Below, one piece after another: positions 14,254-23,064 of a DNA stretch of 47,780 nt (positions within the stretch are counted from its first letter, which is position 1; each line of letters begins with the position of its first letter). A program made the position numbers and the translations under genes. Where the stretch lies: contig CP070736.1 of NCBI GenBank assembly GCA_020347645.1, positions 507,385 through 555,164 of the forward strand, written 5' to 3'. Under the pieces are notes generated by a model. The model did not search any database. It was given only the letters and a program-made list of their open reading frames with translations, and had not been told where the DNA came from. Source of the stretch: Methanobacteriota archaeon (GTDB taxonomy: Archaea > Thermoplasmatota > Thermoplasmata > UBA10834).

Positions 14254-15408
14254 TCAGTCGTACTCCGAGAGGAAGGCAAACCACGAAGTGTCCGTGCCGA
14301 ACTGGCAGTCTGTCTCGTACTGGTCTGCGTACCAGTTGAAGCCCCATCTTACGCCAAACCATACGGTAAAGCCTCGCGCGTCCAGACATTTCTCAGCACC
14401 CCATTGGGCAATCACCGCATCGTCCACCAATGTGATCATATTGGTGGTTGCGGTCCTGAATCCAGGGTCGGTAATCTTTGATTGTGCCAATAGATTCTCC
14501 CCGAGGTCTGCCATGTCCACATACTCAGATGTCGACCAAGCGCAGTGCGAAGCCCTAAGTGCTGCGGCCATTTGCTTGGCGTAATCACCGACATGGTCGT
14601 ACATCTCATCGGTCCACGTGTCAATCGTTCCAAATGAGTTGGTTATGGTCGCCACGTCGACAGAGGCCAGAGCGACTTCTGTGAATGACAGCGGATCATA
14701 GTACGTTTCGAAGCCGTCGACCATATCCACAGATACCTGGGCAGGCGTTCTTGATGTGTCCTGTGCGACAGGTGTCAGCATTAGATCATATGGAAATCCA
14801 TCCAGCGGCACGCTTTCCTGGGAGGCGACAAAATAGCCGACATTCCCCGTCAGCGATACCTCGTAGATGACCTCCATCATGGCCATGTTGCACGCGTCGA
14901 AGACCAAAATGTCAATGTACACACCCGCATTCGCTATCGCGGCATTCAGTTCGGGCATGTAGATGTCGTCATCGTCACCCTGATCCCAACTGACCCATTT
15001 CCAGCCACCGCCATGGTTCCATATGACGACCGCCAGGTTGTCTGAAGGATACAGAGTATCCATCTGAGTTATGAACCACTCGAGCGTGGCGCCGTCACCG
15101 AAGTTCTTCTCGGCATACGAGGCGACGACTTGCGAGCTGCCCTCGGTAATCTCGACTAGGTCGCAACCGTCTTCTTCGTACCTGTCCACGGCCGCGACGA
15201 TGTTGAGATCTGAATTTGCCGGTATATCCATTAGCATCGGCAGACTGTCGTCGTCCCAATTCGCCTCAAGGTCGTTGTCCGCGTTGACATAGAGGCCTAT
15301 GGTCCATGATACGGTCTCCGCTCTCACGCCTTGCACCATCAGCAGTCCTGGCATTACAAACACTATTGCCAGGGCTACCGCAAAACAAGCTCTCTTCTCA
15401 CCCAACAT
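14254..15408 (-). CDS. Secreted C11 (clostripain-like) cysteine peptidase, copy 2
   Basis: This 384-residue paralogue of the 11835-12995 product keeps long identical stretches (for example the segment around DNDLEANWDDDSLPMLMD) but has a different signal-peptide core and C-terminus. The candidate catalytic residues are retained: histidine in VIWNHGGGW and cysteine in VFDACNMAMMEV. GGGGAG precedes the ATG at 15408. No membrane anchor is visible. The two copies differ most in the last 130 residues, where substrate choice may differ. The divergence shows the duplication is not very recent. Confidence 0.88.
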   Translation of the reverse strand: MLGEKRACFAVALAIVFVMPGLLMVQGVRAETVSWTIGLYVNADNDLEANWDDDSLPMLMDIPANSDLNIVAAVDRYEEDGCDLVEITEGSSQVVASYAEKNFGDGATLEWFITQMDTLYPSDNLAVVIWNHGGGWKWVSWDQGDDDDIYMPELNAAIANAGVYIDILVFDACNMAMMEVIYEVSLTGNVGYFVASQESVPLDGFPYDLMLTPVAQDTSRTPAQVSVDMVDGFETYYDPLSFTEVALASVDVATITNSFGTIDTWTDEMYDHVGDYAKQMAAALRASHCAWSTSEYVDMADLGENLLAQSKITDPGFRTATTNMITLVDDAVIAQWGAEKCLDARGFTVWFGVRWGFNWYADQYETDCQFGTDTSWFAFLSEYD

Positions 15409-15630
15409 GCTTACTCCCCTACCCTAGAGACTGGCTCCGTGAAGTGACCAGCCAAAAAGATGTACCGAAGTCGCAATAATTAAGAGACGTTGAGCAGAAG
15501 TGTTCATTACACGTGTGCCATGCACACTGTGACTATCGATTGACATCATAGCAACCGTCTGGGAGACGAGGTTGCAGACTGAGCTACATCCTGCAAATCG
15601 AGATGGAATTCGAAATTTATATGAGAGGTG

Positions 15631-15921
15631 ATGGTATTACCCGGCTGGTTCTGCGACATGACAGACGGTGAGTGTAAGAAAGAATGGTCAATGCAACTTG
15701 AGGATTTCGAGAAATGCGAACGGCGGACACCGTCGAGGAGGATCACAAAGAGGGTCTTCATTGAAATCCTAAACACGCCACTAGGCGGGAATCTGAGGGA
15801 CGCCGCCGAGACATTGGAATCACGTGAATCGGCAACGAAGACGAGCGGGTGCATACCCTACCCGAAAGGAGTTGCCGAATTCTTAATAGTCCTGCCGACG
15901 ATTGACAGGCAAATGAGTTGA
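15631..15921 (+). CDS. Hypothetical protein upstream of PEPCK
   Basis: A frame of about 96 residues ends 6 nt before the PEPCK start. TTTATAT lies at 15615-15621 and GAGAGGTG overlaps the first start; an ATG at 15658 is an alternative. Codon use is similar to neighbouring genes. There is no family I recognise. A TATA-like TTCTTAATAG near 15880 inside its 3' part probably drives PEPCK separately, which leaves the reality of this gene uncertain. Confidence 0.35.
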   Translation: MVLPGWFCDMTDGECKKEWSMQLEDFEKCERRTPSRRITKRVFIEILNTPLGGNLRDAAETLESRESATKTSGCIPYPKGVAEFLIVLPTIDRQMS

Positions 15922-15927
15922 AAGAAC

Positions 15928-17733
15928 ATGATTGAAGATAATAGCGGATTCGAGCTCAAGTGTGACCATGTTGGGCTCAAAAGATGGATAGACACGATGG
16001 TCCGGATGTGCAAGCCCGACAAGCTGGAGTGGATTGATGGCTCAGAGGAGCAGAAGCAACGCCTAGTAAGAGAGGCTGCGACGGCTGGAGAGGTGACGAT
16101 TCTCAATCAAGAGAAGCTTCCGGGGTGTCTCTACCACAGGACATCTGTGGATGATGTCGCCCGAACTGAAGAACTCACATTCATTTGCACTGCTAGGCTC
16201 GAGGATGCTGGCCCCACCAACAACTGGATGTCCCCCGATGAAGGCTATAGGCGGGCCGGAGAAATATTCAAGGGTTCGATGAGGGGCAGGACCATGTACG
16301 TCATCCCCTTTTCAATGGGACCGATTGGCTCCCCCTTCAGCAAGATCGGCATCGAGCTCACCGACTCGATCTATGTGGTGTTGAACATGTTGATCATGAC
16401 TCGGGTTGGCAAGCGGGTCTTGGATCACCTCGGATCCGACGGAGAGTTCACGAGATGCCTTCACGGAACCGCAGATCGCAACATACACAAACGGCTCATA
16501 CTTCATTTCCCACAGGACAACACCATTTGGAGCGTTGGTTCGGGATACGGGGGAAATGTCCTCCTCGGAAAGAAATGCCTCTCGCTGCGGATTGCCAGCT
16601 ATATCGCAGAGAAGGAGGGGTGGATGGCGGAGCATATGTTCATCCTCGGAATAGAGGAGCCTGACGGTAGGATTAGCTATGTCTCGGGCGCATTTCCGAG
16701 CGCCTGCGGCAAAACGAATCTTGCAATGCTGGTGCCTCCTGAAGGACTCAAGGAGAAGGGATACAGAATCTGGACGGTGAGCGACGATATTGCCTGGATG
16801 AGGATCGACACGGATGGAGCGCTCTGGGCGACGAACCCCGAGGTCGGGATCTTCGGCGTCGTCCCTGGCACCAATTTGAAGACGAATCTGAATGCTATGA
16901 AGACCATAGGCAAGAACACCATCTACACCAACACTCTGTTGAAGCTCGATGGAACGGTCTGGTGGGAAGGAGGAGATGAACCGCCCCCTTCCAACGGCGT
17001 AGACTGGAAGGGCATGCCTTGGAAGCCCGGAACGACCGATGACAATGGAGTGCCGGTTTTCGGCGCGCATCCGAACAGCAGATTCACAGCCCCCTTATCG
17101 CAGTGTCCGACAGCGTCATTCAGGCTAGACCAGCCTCATGGCGTTCAAATCTCGGCGATTCTGTTTGGCGGAAGAAGAGCGTACCTCACACCGTTGGTGT
17201 ACCAATCCTTCGACTGGCCGCATGGAGTCTACGTAGGTGCCACGATGCACTCGGAGAGAACCGCCGCACAGCGCGGCAAAGTCGGGGAGATCCGTTGGGA
17301 CCCGATGGCAATGATTCCTTTCTGCGGCTACAACATGGCGGACTATTTCGGACACTGGCTCTCTGTTGGAAGGAAGCTTGATCATCAACCTTCGATCTTC
17401 CACATCAACTGGTTCCGTCAGGATGAGAATGGAGATTACCTCTGGCCTGGGTTCGGAGAGAACCTAAGGGTCATGGAATGGATTCTATCTCGATGCAGGG
17501 GGGAAGTCGAGGCGGTTGAAACTCCTATTGGCTATGTTCCAAGGCCGGAAGATATCGACATGACCGGGCTAGAGCTTCCTGAAGGAGCAATGGAGAAGTT
17601 GCTGGAGGTTGACAATGAGGCGTGGCTTGAGGAGTTCAAGGTGCACAAGAAAGTGCTCGACAAGTTCGGGGACCGCCTTCCGGAGGAGCTTTGGCGTCAA
17701 CATGAGAAATTCGGAGAACGCCTCAATCGTTGA
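15928..17733 (+). CDS. pckG: Phosphoenolpyruvate carboxykinase (GTP)
   Basis: The enzyme converts oxaloacetate and GTP to phosphoenolpyruvate, CO2 and GDP, the entry step of gluconeogenesis. The 601-residue product shows the GTP-type family landmarks: YVIPFSMGPIGSP (residues about 121-133), the kinase loop FPSACGKTNLAML (about 255-267), the metal-binding SDDIAWM after it, and the NWFRQDENG and GFGENLRVMEWI segments toward the C-terminus. Length is typical. Together with malic enzyme at 2.8 kb it links C4 acids with C3 units. The start has only a weak ribosome-binding site (GAAAGAAC). Confidence 0.96.
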   Translation: MIEDNSGFELKCDHVGLKRWIDTMVRMCKPDKLEWIDGSEEQKQRLVREAATAGEVTILNQEKLPGCLYHRTSVDDVARTEELTFICTARLEDAGPTNNWMSPDEGYRRAGEIFKGSMRGRTMYVIPFSMGPIGSPFSKIGIELTDSIYVVLNMLIMTRVGKRVLDHLGSDGEFTRCLHGTADRNIHKRLILHFPQDNTIWSVGSGYGGNVLLGKKCLSLRIASYIAEKEGWMAEHMFILGIEEPDGRISYVSGAFPSACGKTNLAMLVPPEGLKEKGYRIWTVSDDIAWMRIDTDGALWATNPEVGIFGVVPGTNLKTNLNAMKTIGKNTIYTNTLLKLDGTVWWEGGDEPPPSNGVDWKGMPWKPGTTDDNGVPVFGAHPNSRFTAPLSQCPTASFRLDQPHGVQISAILFGGRRAYLTPLVYQSFDWPHGVYVGATMHSERTAAQRGKVGEIRWDPMAMIPFCGYNMADYFGHWLSVGRKLDHQPSIFHINWFRQDENGDYLWPGFGENLRVMEWILSRCRGEVEAVETPIGYVPRPEDIDMTGLELPEGAMEKLLEVDNEAWLEEFKVHKKVLDKFGDRLPEELWRQHEKFGERLNR

Positions 17734-18424
17734 ATCAGCGTTGACTTGACCTTGCAGTTGGGGCTCTGCAAACAGTTCGCGGTCGAGATTAGCGGGTATC
17801 TCCGTGCTGAAAGACATCAATTGCGTGAATTGTCATGCCCATGAGTATCTCAAAGCGTAGGATGGCCTGTTGAATAATCAGGAATCGTGCTGAGTTTCCG
17901 GGGCACTGCCTGTTTGTCACAGCTCGTCAGTTCTTCATAACCTTAGCCAGCTGACGGCTTAGATTGATCGTTTTACCTTCCTGGTTTGAGCAACATCAAG
18001 ATGGTATTCATTTCCGACACCCCGTGCCAAGGCGACCATGCGCGTGACTCGTCTTTACTAGGTTGCGCAATTAATTTTCTACATTCCTATTCCAACATAG
18101 AAAGACGTCTTGCGATTCTGCACGTGCTAGATTGACGCTTTGCACGAACGCACACGCAATTGACACTGCGATGTTGCACATCGCGAGTTGGGCAATGACC
18201 GTGGTTTCGTGTACTGATTTAGGATTGTGGAGGGCAACCCGAGTTTCCGACAGGTCCTTCTTGGGAGATACCCTGTCATTCGTCATTTGCCGATTGGTTG
18301 ACCAGGAATCGTCGGCCGCAGAGGTTTTGATGATATTCTTATTGGGACGTTGGGATGATTTCGACAAGAACAGATGGCCAGAGGGATTAAAAGCATGCGA
18401 CGGAAGGCCGCCGATTCCGCAAAC
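17734..18424. other. Gene-free region of about 690 nt before tbp
   Basis: Both strands hold only short frames without translation signals and with poor composition. Base composition is more mixed than in the genes. I found no tRNA, SRP RNA or RNase P RNA signature by eye. It could contain an unrecognised RNA or regulatory region. Confidence 0.5.
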
Positions 18425-18447
18425 CTATTTAAATAACTATTTAAATA
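18425..18447 (+). promoter_or_regulatory. Tandem TATA boxes of the tbp promoter
   Basis: CTATTTAAATA occurs twice in direct repeat (18425-18435 and 18437-18447), one base apart. The second box is centred 27 nt before the ATG at 18470, implying a leaderless tbp message. The first may be an extra TBP site. Confidence 0.65.
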
Positions 18448-18469
18448 CCGTCGGGCCGGTGGAATTTCT

Positions 18470-19018
18470 ATGGCTGTGATAAAGATAGAGAACGTTGTCG
18501 CTTCAACGTCTCTCGGGGGGGAGCTAGACCTTCAAGCCATTGCGCTTGCGCTCGACGGTGCCGAATACGAACCTGAACAGTTCCCGGGTCTGATATACAG
18601 GCTAAAGGAACCCAAGACGGCTACGCTGCTTTTCAGAAGCGGGAAGGTCGTATGCACAGGCGCTAAAAGCCTCGAGCAGGTGAAGACTGCAATAAGCAAA
18701 GTCGCGAAGCAGATTGAGGCTGCAGGCATTGTGATCAAGATCGAACCCAAGATAGAGGTTCAGAACATCGTTGCGTCGAGCGACCTCGGCGCGCAGATTA
18801 ACTTGAACGCGATTGCGATCAGTCTCGGCCTTGAGAAGGTCGAATACGAACCGGAGCAGTTTCCGGGCCTGGTCTACAGAATAGACGTCCCCAAGGTTGT
18901 CGTCCTGCTCTTTGGCAGCGGCAAGCTGGTTTGCACGGGCGCGCGCAAGCCAGAGGATGTCGAGGCGGCGGTAGACAAGATCACCGAGGAACTCAAGGCA
19001 GCAGGCCTACTGAGATAG
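18470..19018 (+). CDS. tbp: TATA-box-binding protein
   Basis: TBP binds the TATA element and starts archaeal pre-initiation complex assembly. The 182-residue product is the usual saddle made of two imperfect repeats: each has a VVAS or IVASS strand, YEPEQFPGLIYR/YEPEQFPGLVYR, and FRSGKVVCTGAKS/FGSGKLVCTGARK. Repeat one covers residues about 1-88 and repeat two about 93-182. Length is normal and no acidic tail is present. The paired TATA boxes directly upstream suggest TBP may influence its own transcription. Confidence 0.97.
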   Translation: MAVIKIENVVASTSLGGELDLQAIALALDGAEYEPEQFPGLIYRLKEPKTATLLFRSGKVVCTGAKSLEQVKTAISKVAKQIEAAGIVIKIEPKIEVQNIVASSDLGAQINLNAIAISLGLEKVEYEPEQFPGLVYRIDVPKVVVLLFGSGKLVCTGARKPEDVEAAVDKITEELKAAGLLR

Positions 19019-19035
19019 GCGCAGAGAGCGAACCC

Positions 19036-19878
19036 ATGGCGGTCCCAATCCTGGACAATCACGTCCACCTCGAGCCTACCCGGGGGCGTAATATCGAAGC
19101 CGTTCGCGATTTCGAGCGGGTCGGTGGAACTCACATCATCGTGTCCCATCAGCCGTACAAAGAGTTGCGAGTAGATTCGCTGGATGATTTTCGCAAGAGC
19201 TTCGACCTCACAATCTCAACGGTCGAGCGCATCAACTCGGAGACCTCAGTCAAGGCGTATGCGACTGTCGGCCCTTATCCTGTGGAGCTTCTCCATCTGG
19301 AGAAGAGACTTGGTCTCGAGAAGGCCAAGGAGACGATGAAGGACGGCATGGCTATTGCGGCAGAGTACGTCCGAGAGGGGAAGGCGTTGGCGATTGGAGA
19401 GGTCGGCAGACCTCATTTTGAAGTGTCCGAACGGATTCTTGAGGCATCCAATGATATCCTGGCGGACGCAATGTCTCTTGCGCGGGAGGAGGGTTGCGCA
19501 ATCGTCCTTCACACCGAAACGGGCACCAAGGAGACCATGATGGACCTCGCCAAGATAGCCGACGATGTGGGCCTCGATAGAGCCAAGGTGGTCAAACACT
19601 ACTCACCGCCAATCGTTCTTCCCGAGGAGAATTTCGGGCTCATGCCGTCCGTGCTTGCATCCAAAGAGGGCGTTCGAGAGGCTCTGTCCAAGGGGACGCG
19701 GTTCATGATGGAGACCGATTTCCTCGATGATCCTAGGCGCCCGGGGGCGGTAATGGCGATAACCACTGTTCCGAAGAGGACCTTGTCCTTCATCTCGCAA
19801 GGCCTGATGACGGAGGAGCAGGCTCACACGATTCATTTTGAGAACCCTAGGGAGGTCTACGGCCCGTCGTTCGGATAG
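19036..19878 (+). CDS. TIM-barrel metal-dependent hydrolase (TatD/COG1099-like)
   Basis: The 280-residue product starts with the metal-binding motif LDNHVHLEP (residues about 6-14), then GEVGRPHFEV with a metal-ligand glutamate near residue 120, VLHTETG near residue 158, KHYSPP near residue 187, and METDFLDDP near residue 225. This fits the amidohydrolase superfamily, closest to the archaeal predicted hydrolases of COG1099. The true substrate is unknown. I chose the ATG at 19036 because the conserved HVH strand starts directly after it. It follows tbp by 17 nt. Confidence 0.83.
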   Translation: MAVPILDNHVHLEPTRGRNIEAVRDFERVGGTHIIVSHQPYKELRVDSLDDFRKSFDLTISTVERINSETSVKAYATVGPYPVELLHLEKRLGLEKAKETMKDGMAIAAEYVREGKALAIGEVGRPHFEVSERILEASNDILADAMSLAREEGCAIVLHTETGTKETMMDLAKIADDVGLDRAKVVKHYSPPIVLPEENFGLMPSVLASKEGVREALSKGTRFMMETDFLDDPRRPGAVMAITTVPKRTLSFISQGLMTEEQAHTIHFENPREVYGPSFG

Positions 19879-20192
19879 GTGCGGCTTTCGGTGGTGTCGG
19901 CCCGCTGTCCGCGGCGTTCTCGGGGTCCCAGGGGAAGGTCTATCCGCGATAAGCATCGCGTACTTCTGAACTGCCGCGGTGCCTTCGTCCCTCTTTCCAA
20001 TTTCTTGGCGGACAAGCCCGAGAGACAAGATTCGGAGGGGGCCCTCCTGCGCGGGTTCTTCCTGAACGGCGAAGGGTATTGGAGGGCTCTGTGTGGATCA
20101 TCGCACTGCTGTGCGACATGGCATTATGGGCACGCCCGCGATTGATGGCTTGACCCTCTAGAGTGCAGTCATCGCGGAGGAAACCGAATCCA
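19879..20192 (-). pseudogene. Gap with a possible TPR-like gene remnant
   Basis: No intact gene is visible. On the minus strand a frame open from 20097 reads PLRILSLGLVRQEIGKRDEG and then TAAVQKYAMLIADRPS, which resembles a tetratricopeptide helix pair. It lacks a start codon with a ribosome-binding site and runs into the hydrolase gene antisense. It may be a decayed TPR gene or chance. Confidence 0.25.
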
Positions 20193-20465
20193 CTAACGGA
20201 CCGTGAAGTCGCGATATCGGCCGTCCGGCTCTGAGAACTCCACCTTCTTCGAAGTGACCTTGGCGAGGGGCTGTTCGCTCTCGCACCATTCGATAGCCTT
20301 CCGAACATCTTCCTCCTCGCCCTCGAAGACGGCCTCGACACGACCGTCATTTGTGTTCCGGACCCAACCTACGAGAGCCAGAGACTCTGCGCATCTGAGG
20401 GTGTTCACCCTGAAGAACACGCCTTGCACCCTCCCCTCGAATAGCACCCGCGCCTTGATTTTCAC
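20193..20465 (-). CDS. acyP: Acylphosphatase
   Basis: Acylphosphatase hydrolyses carboxyl-phosphate bonds such as those in acetyl phosphate. The 90-residue product has the full signature: GRVQGVFFR near residues 11-19, containing the substrate-binding arginine, and GWVRNTNDGRVEAVFEG near residues 33-49, with the catalytic asparagine. It ends in the expected strand YRDFTVR. It is a stand-alone gene facing the tandem ftsZ pair's promoter region. Confidence 0.95.
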   Translation of the reverse strand: MKIKARVLFEGRVQGVFFRVNTLRCAESLALVGWVRNTNDGRVEAVFEGEEEDVRKAIEWCESEQPLAKVTSKKVEFSEPDGRYRDFTVR

Positions 20466-20575
20466 GCGGAAATCTACCGCATCGAAGAGTGAAAAAGATA
20501 TCGGATGCGGTCGCGAACAACGAAAAAATGAGTGGCGTGAGATCGCTTCCGCGCCGGAGCGCGACTCTGGAACAA

Positions 20576-20655
20576 GATATTTATACTTACACTGTGATTA
20601 ATTAAATTGCGCGCGACGCGCGCGAGGGATGCACTTAAGCGGTACGAAGTGCATC
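20576..20655 (+). promoter_or_regulatory. Promoter and structured leader of the tandem ftsZ genes
   Basis: A TATA-like ATATTTATAC lies near 20577-20586, so transcription should start near 20605. The leader of about 80 nt contains GCGCGC-GAC-GCGCGC (20609-20623) and a perfect 9-bp inverted repeat GATGCACTT/AAGTGCATC (20628-20636/20647-20655). This contrasts with the many leaderless genes in the window. Confidence 0.55.
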
Positions 20656-20685
20656 ATTTCCAGGCCTCAGGGATGGTGACGGATC

Positions 20686-21807
20686 ATGATGAGATCGCTA
20701 GTCGAAGATGCGCTTGCACGAGAGCCCACGATGGACGTCGGAACCGGCAGTGAAGCCGGGGTCTTCCAGGACCAAAGAGTCGACGCTGAACTCGAACAGA
20801 TACTCCGGGGTCTGAAGACCAACATCAAGATCATCGGGGTAGGAGGAGCTGGTACGAACACGACAGCTCGAATCTTCGACGAGGGGGTTGTCGGAGCAGA
20901 GGTGTACGCCGCCAATACTGACGCTCAACATCTGCTCGTCCTCAGGGTCCCTCACAAGATTCTGCTTGGACGAAGAGTCACACGGGGGCTTGGAGCTGGA
21001 GCGCTACCGCAGGTAGGAGAGGAGGCCGCCAGGGAGGCGGAAGACGATCTAAAGAAGATCCTGGCAGACACCCACATCTGCTTTGTAACATGCGGACTGG
21101 GAGGCGGCACCGGTACCGGAGGAGCGCCCGTAGTGGCCCGCATGGCGAAGGAAATGGGTGCCCTGACAATATCGATTGCCACCGTCCCATTCAGAGGAGA
21201 AGGGCGCATGAGGATGGAGAATGCGGAATGGGGACTCGATCGCCTGAGGGACGCCTCAGATACGGTCATCGTAATACCGAACGACAAACTCCTCGATCTC
21301 GTACCCAGGCTCTCGCTCAATGCGGCCTTCAAGGTAGCGGACGAGGTGCTGATGAGATCGATAAAGGGCCTCACTGAAGTCATCACCCGACCGGGGCTGG
21401 TCAACCTCGATTTCAACGATGTCAAGACTGTTATGAAGGGCGCTGGAGTTGCGATGATGGGGCTGGGCGAGTCCGACGCTCCCGGGGAGGAGCGCATACA
21501 AGAGGCGATCGACCAGGCCATCAACTCGCCGCTGCTTGAAGTGGACATAAGCGAGGCGAACGGAGTACTCGTCGATGTCATAGGAGGCACCGACATGACC
21601 ATCGCTGAGGCGGAAAGGGCCGCTGAGGAGATACAGTCTAGAGTCGGACAGAATGCCCGCATCATATGGGGCGCAGCTGTGGATCCAGCGCTGGACAAGA
21701 CTGTAAAGGTCATGCTTGTCGCCACTGGAGTGAAGTCCAAACAGATCCTCGGCAAGTCGAGCGAACGGCGCTTTAAGGGCACGGGCGAGCTGGAAGTAGT
21801 GCACTGA
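20686..21807 (+). CDS. ftsZ: Cell division protein FtsZ, tandem copy 1
   Basis: The 373-residue product has an N-terminal extension of about 45 residues, then KIIGVGGAGTNTTARI (T1), GLGGGTGTGGAPVVA (GTP-binding loop), and the T7 loop NLDFNDVKTVM. All GTPase residues are present. It is very similar to the next gene and both begin with MxSL(V/I)E-A-L, which indicates a tandem duplication. The location before secE and spt5 is the classic FtsZ1 locus of euryarchaea. The C-terminal tail (GKSSERRFKGTGELEVVH) is short. The ATG at 20686 is followed by a second ATG, and either could be used. Confidence 0.95.
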   Translation: MMRSLVEDALAREPTMDVGTGSEAGVFQDQRVDAELEQILRGLKTNIKIIGVGGAGTNTTARIFDEGVVGAEVYAANTDAQHLLVLRVPHKILLGRRVTRGLGAGALPQVGEEAAREAEDDLKKILADTHICFVTCGLGGGTGTGGAPVVARMAKEMGALTISIATVPFRGEGRMRMENAEWGLDRLRDASDTVIVIPNDKLLDLVPRLSLNAAFKVADEVLMRSIKGLTEVITRPGLVNLDFNDVKTVMKGAGVAMMGLGESDAPGEERIQEAIDQAINSPLLEVDISEANGVLVDVIGGTDMTIAEAERAAEEIQSRVGQNARIIWGAAVDPALDKTVKVMLVATGVKSKQILGKSSERRFKGTGELEVVH

Positions 21808-21933
21808 CGATCGGCTGCCACGTTGCCGAAACTTTTAAGGCACCTAATCGGCTACGGTGAAAAAGCCGGCGGGCCCGACCCGCACCTGGCATTTGTCATC
21901 GAGTTGATGGTTAATGCATGATGGAGGCCGAAC

Positions 21934-23040
21934 ATGAAATCGCTCATAGAGAGTGCCCTTTCGGATGTCGAGGAGGAACATGTCAAAAAATCCCCCGACG
22001 ATTTCCGGTCCTTCACTGCGGAGGACGAAGAACTGCGGATGATCTTGCAGAACCTGAGGACGAACATTAAGATCATCGGCTGCGGAGGTGGAGGCTGCAA
22101 CACAGTGAACCGTCTCGCCGAGGCCGGAATCGTAGGCGCGGAGCTGTTCGCGGCTAACACAGACGCGCAGCATCTACTGATGACACGTGCTCCACACAAG
22201 ATACTGCTTGGCAAGAGGGTGACCCGCGGACTTGGAGCGGGCGCGCTGCCGCAAGTCGGGGAGGAGGCCGCCAGGGAGGCCGAGGACGAGATTAAAACCG
22301 CGTTGAAAGACTCTGATATCGTGTTCATTACCTGTGGACTCGGGGGCGGAACGGGTACTGGCGCGGCGCCGTTCGTGGCAAAGATGGCGAAGGAAGCCGG
22401 CGCTCTGACGATAGCGATATGCACTTATCCGTTCAAGGCGGAGGGAGTCATCAGGGCTGAGAACGCTGACTGGGGACTCGATCGCCTCAGAGGAGTGGCG
22501 GATACGGTAATTGTCATACCCAACGACAAGCTGATAGACCTCGTCCCAAAACTCTCTCTCAATGCAGCCTTCAAGGTTGCGGACGAGGTGCTCATGAGAT
22601 CCATCAAGGGGATAACTGAGATAGTTACCAAACCTGGCCTGGTAAACCTCGACTTCAACGACATAAAGACTGTCATGAAGTCCGGCGGTGTGGCGATGAT
22701 AGGCCTGGGTGAATCGGATGACGATGACCGCGCGGTGACTGCCGTTACCGAAGCGATCAACTCCCCCCTTATTGAACTCGACGTCAGCGAGGCCACTGCT
22801 GCGCTGGTCAACGTCACTGGGGGCGCGGACATGAGCGTCAAGGAGGCCGAGGAGGTCGCCGAAATAATCCAATCGAAGATCAACGACAATGCTAGGATCA
22901 TCTGGGGTGCGGCAGTAGATGCGTCGCTCGAGGACACGATACGCGTGATGGTAGTCATAACGGGAGTGAAGTCGAAACACATATTCGGCCCATCAAAGGA
23001 TAGGAAGGGGCGCGAGTTGGGACTAGACTTTATAAAGTAG
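21934..23040 (+). CDS. ftsZ: Cell division protein FtsZ, tandem copy 2
   Basis: This 368-residue FtsZ is the second member of the tandem pair. T1 is KIIGCGGGGCNTVNRL, the GTP loop is GLGGGTGTGAAPFVA, and T7 is NLDFNDIKTVM. The core aligns with copy 1 almost without gaps; differences concentrate in the first 45 residues and the C-terminal tail. The 126-nt gap from copy 1 contains CTTTTAAGG near 21830, a possible separate promoter, and a GC-rich hairpin. secE follows after 24 nt, so this copy keeps the ancestral FtsZ1 gene order. Confidence 0.95.
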   Translation: MKSLIESALSDVEEEHVKKSPDDFRSFTAEDEELRMILQNLRTNIKIIGCGGGGCNTVNRLAEAGIVGAELFAANTDAQHLLMTRAPHKILLGKRVTRGLGAGALPQVGEEAAREAEDEIKTALKDSDIVFITCGLGGGTGTGAAPFVAKMAKEAGALTIAICTYPFKAEGVIRAENADWGLDRLRGVADTVIVIPNDKLIDLVPKLSLNAAFKVADEVLMRSIKGITEIVTKPGLVNLDFNDIKTVMKSGGVAMIGLGESDDDDRAVTAVTEAINSPLIELDVSEATAALVNVTGGADMSVKEAEEVAEIIQSKINDNARIIWGAAVDASLEDTIRVMVVITGVKSKHIFGPSKDRKGRELGLDFIK

Positions 23041-23064
23041 GTGCAGTACTAAGGAAGGACCGCG

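Noticed and set aside
17859-17878. GATGGCCTGTTGA appears here and again near 46053
   Set aside because: Only about 13 bases match, the flanks differ, and no mobile-element features are present, so chance is sufficient.
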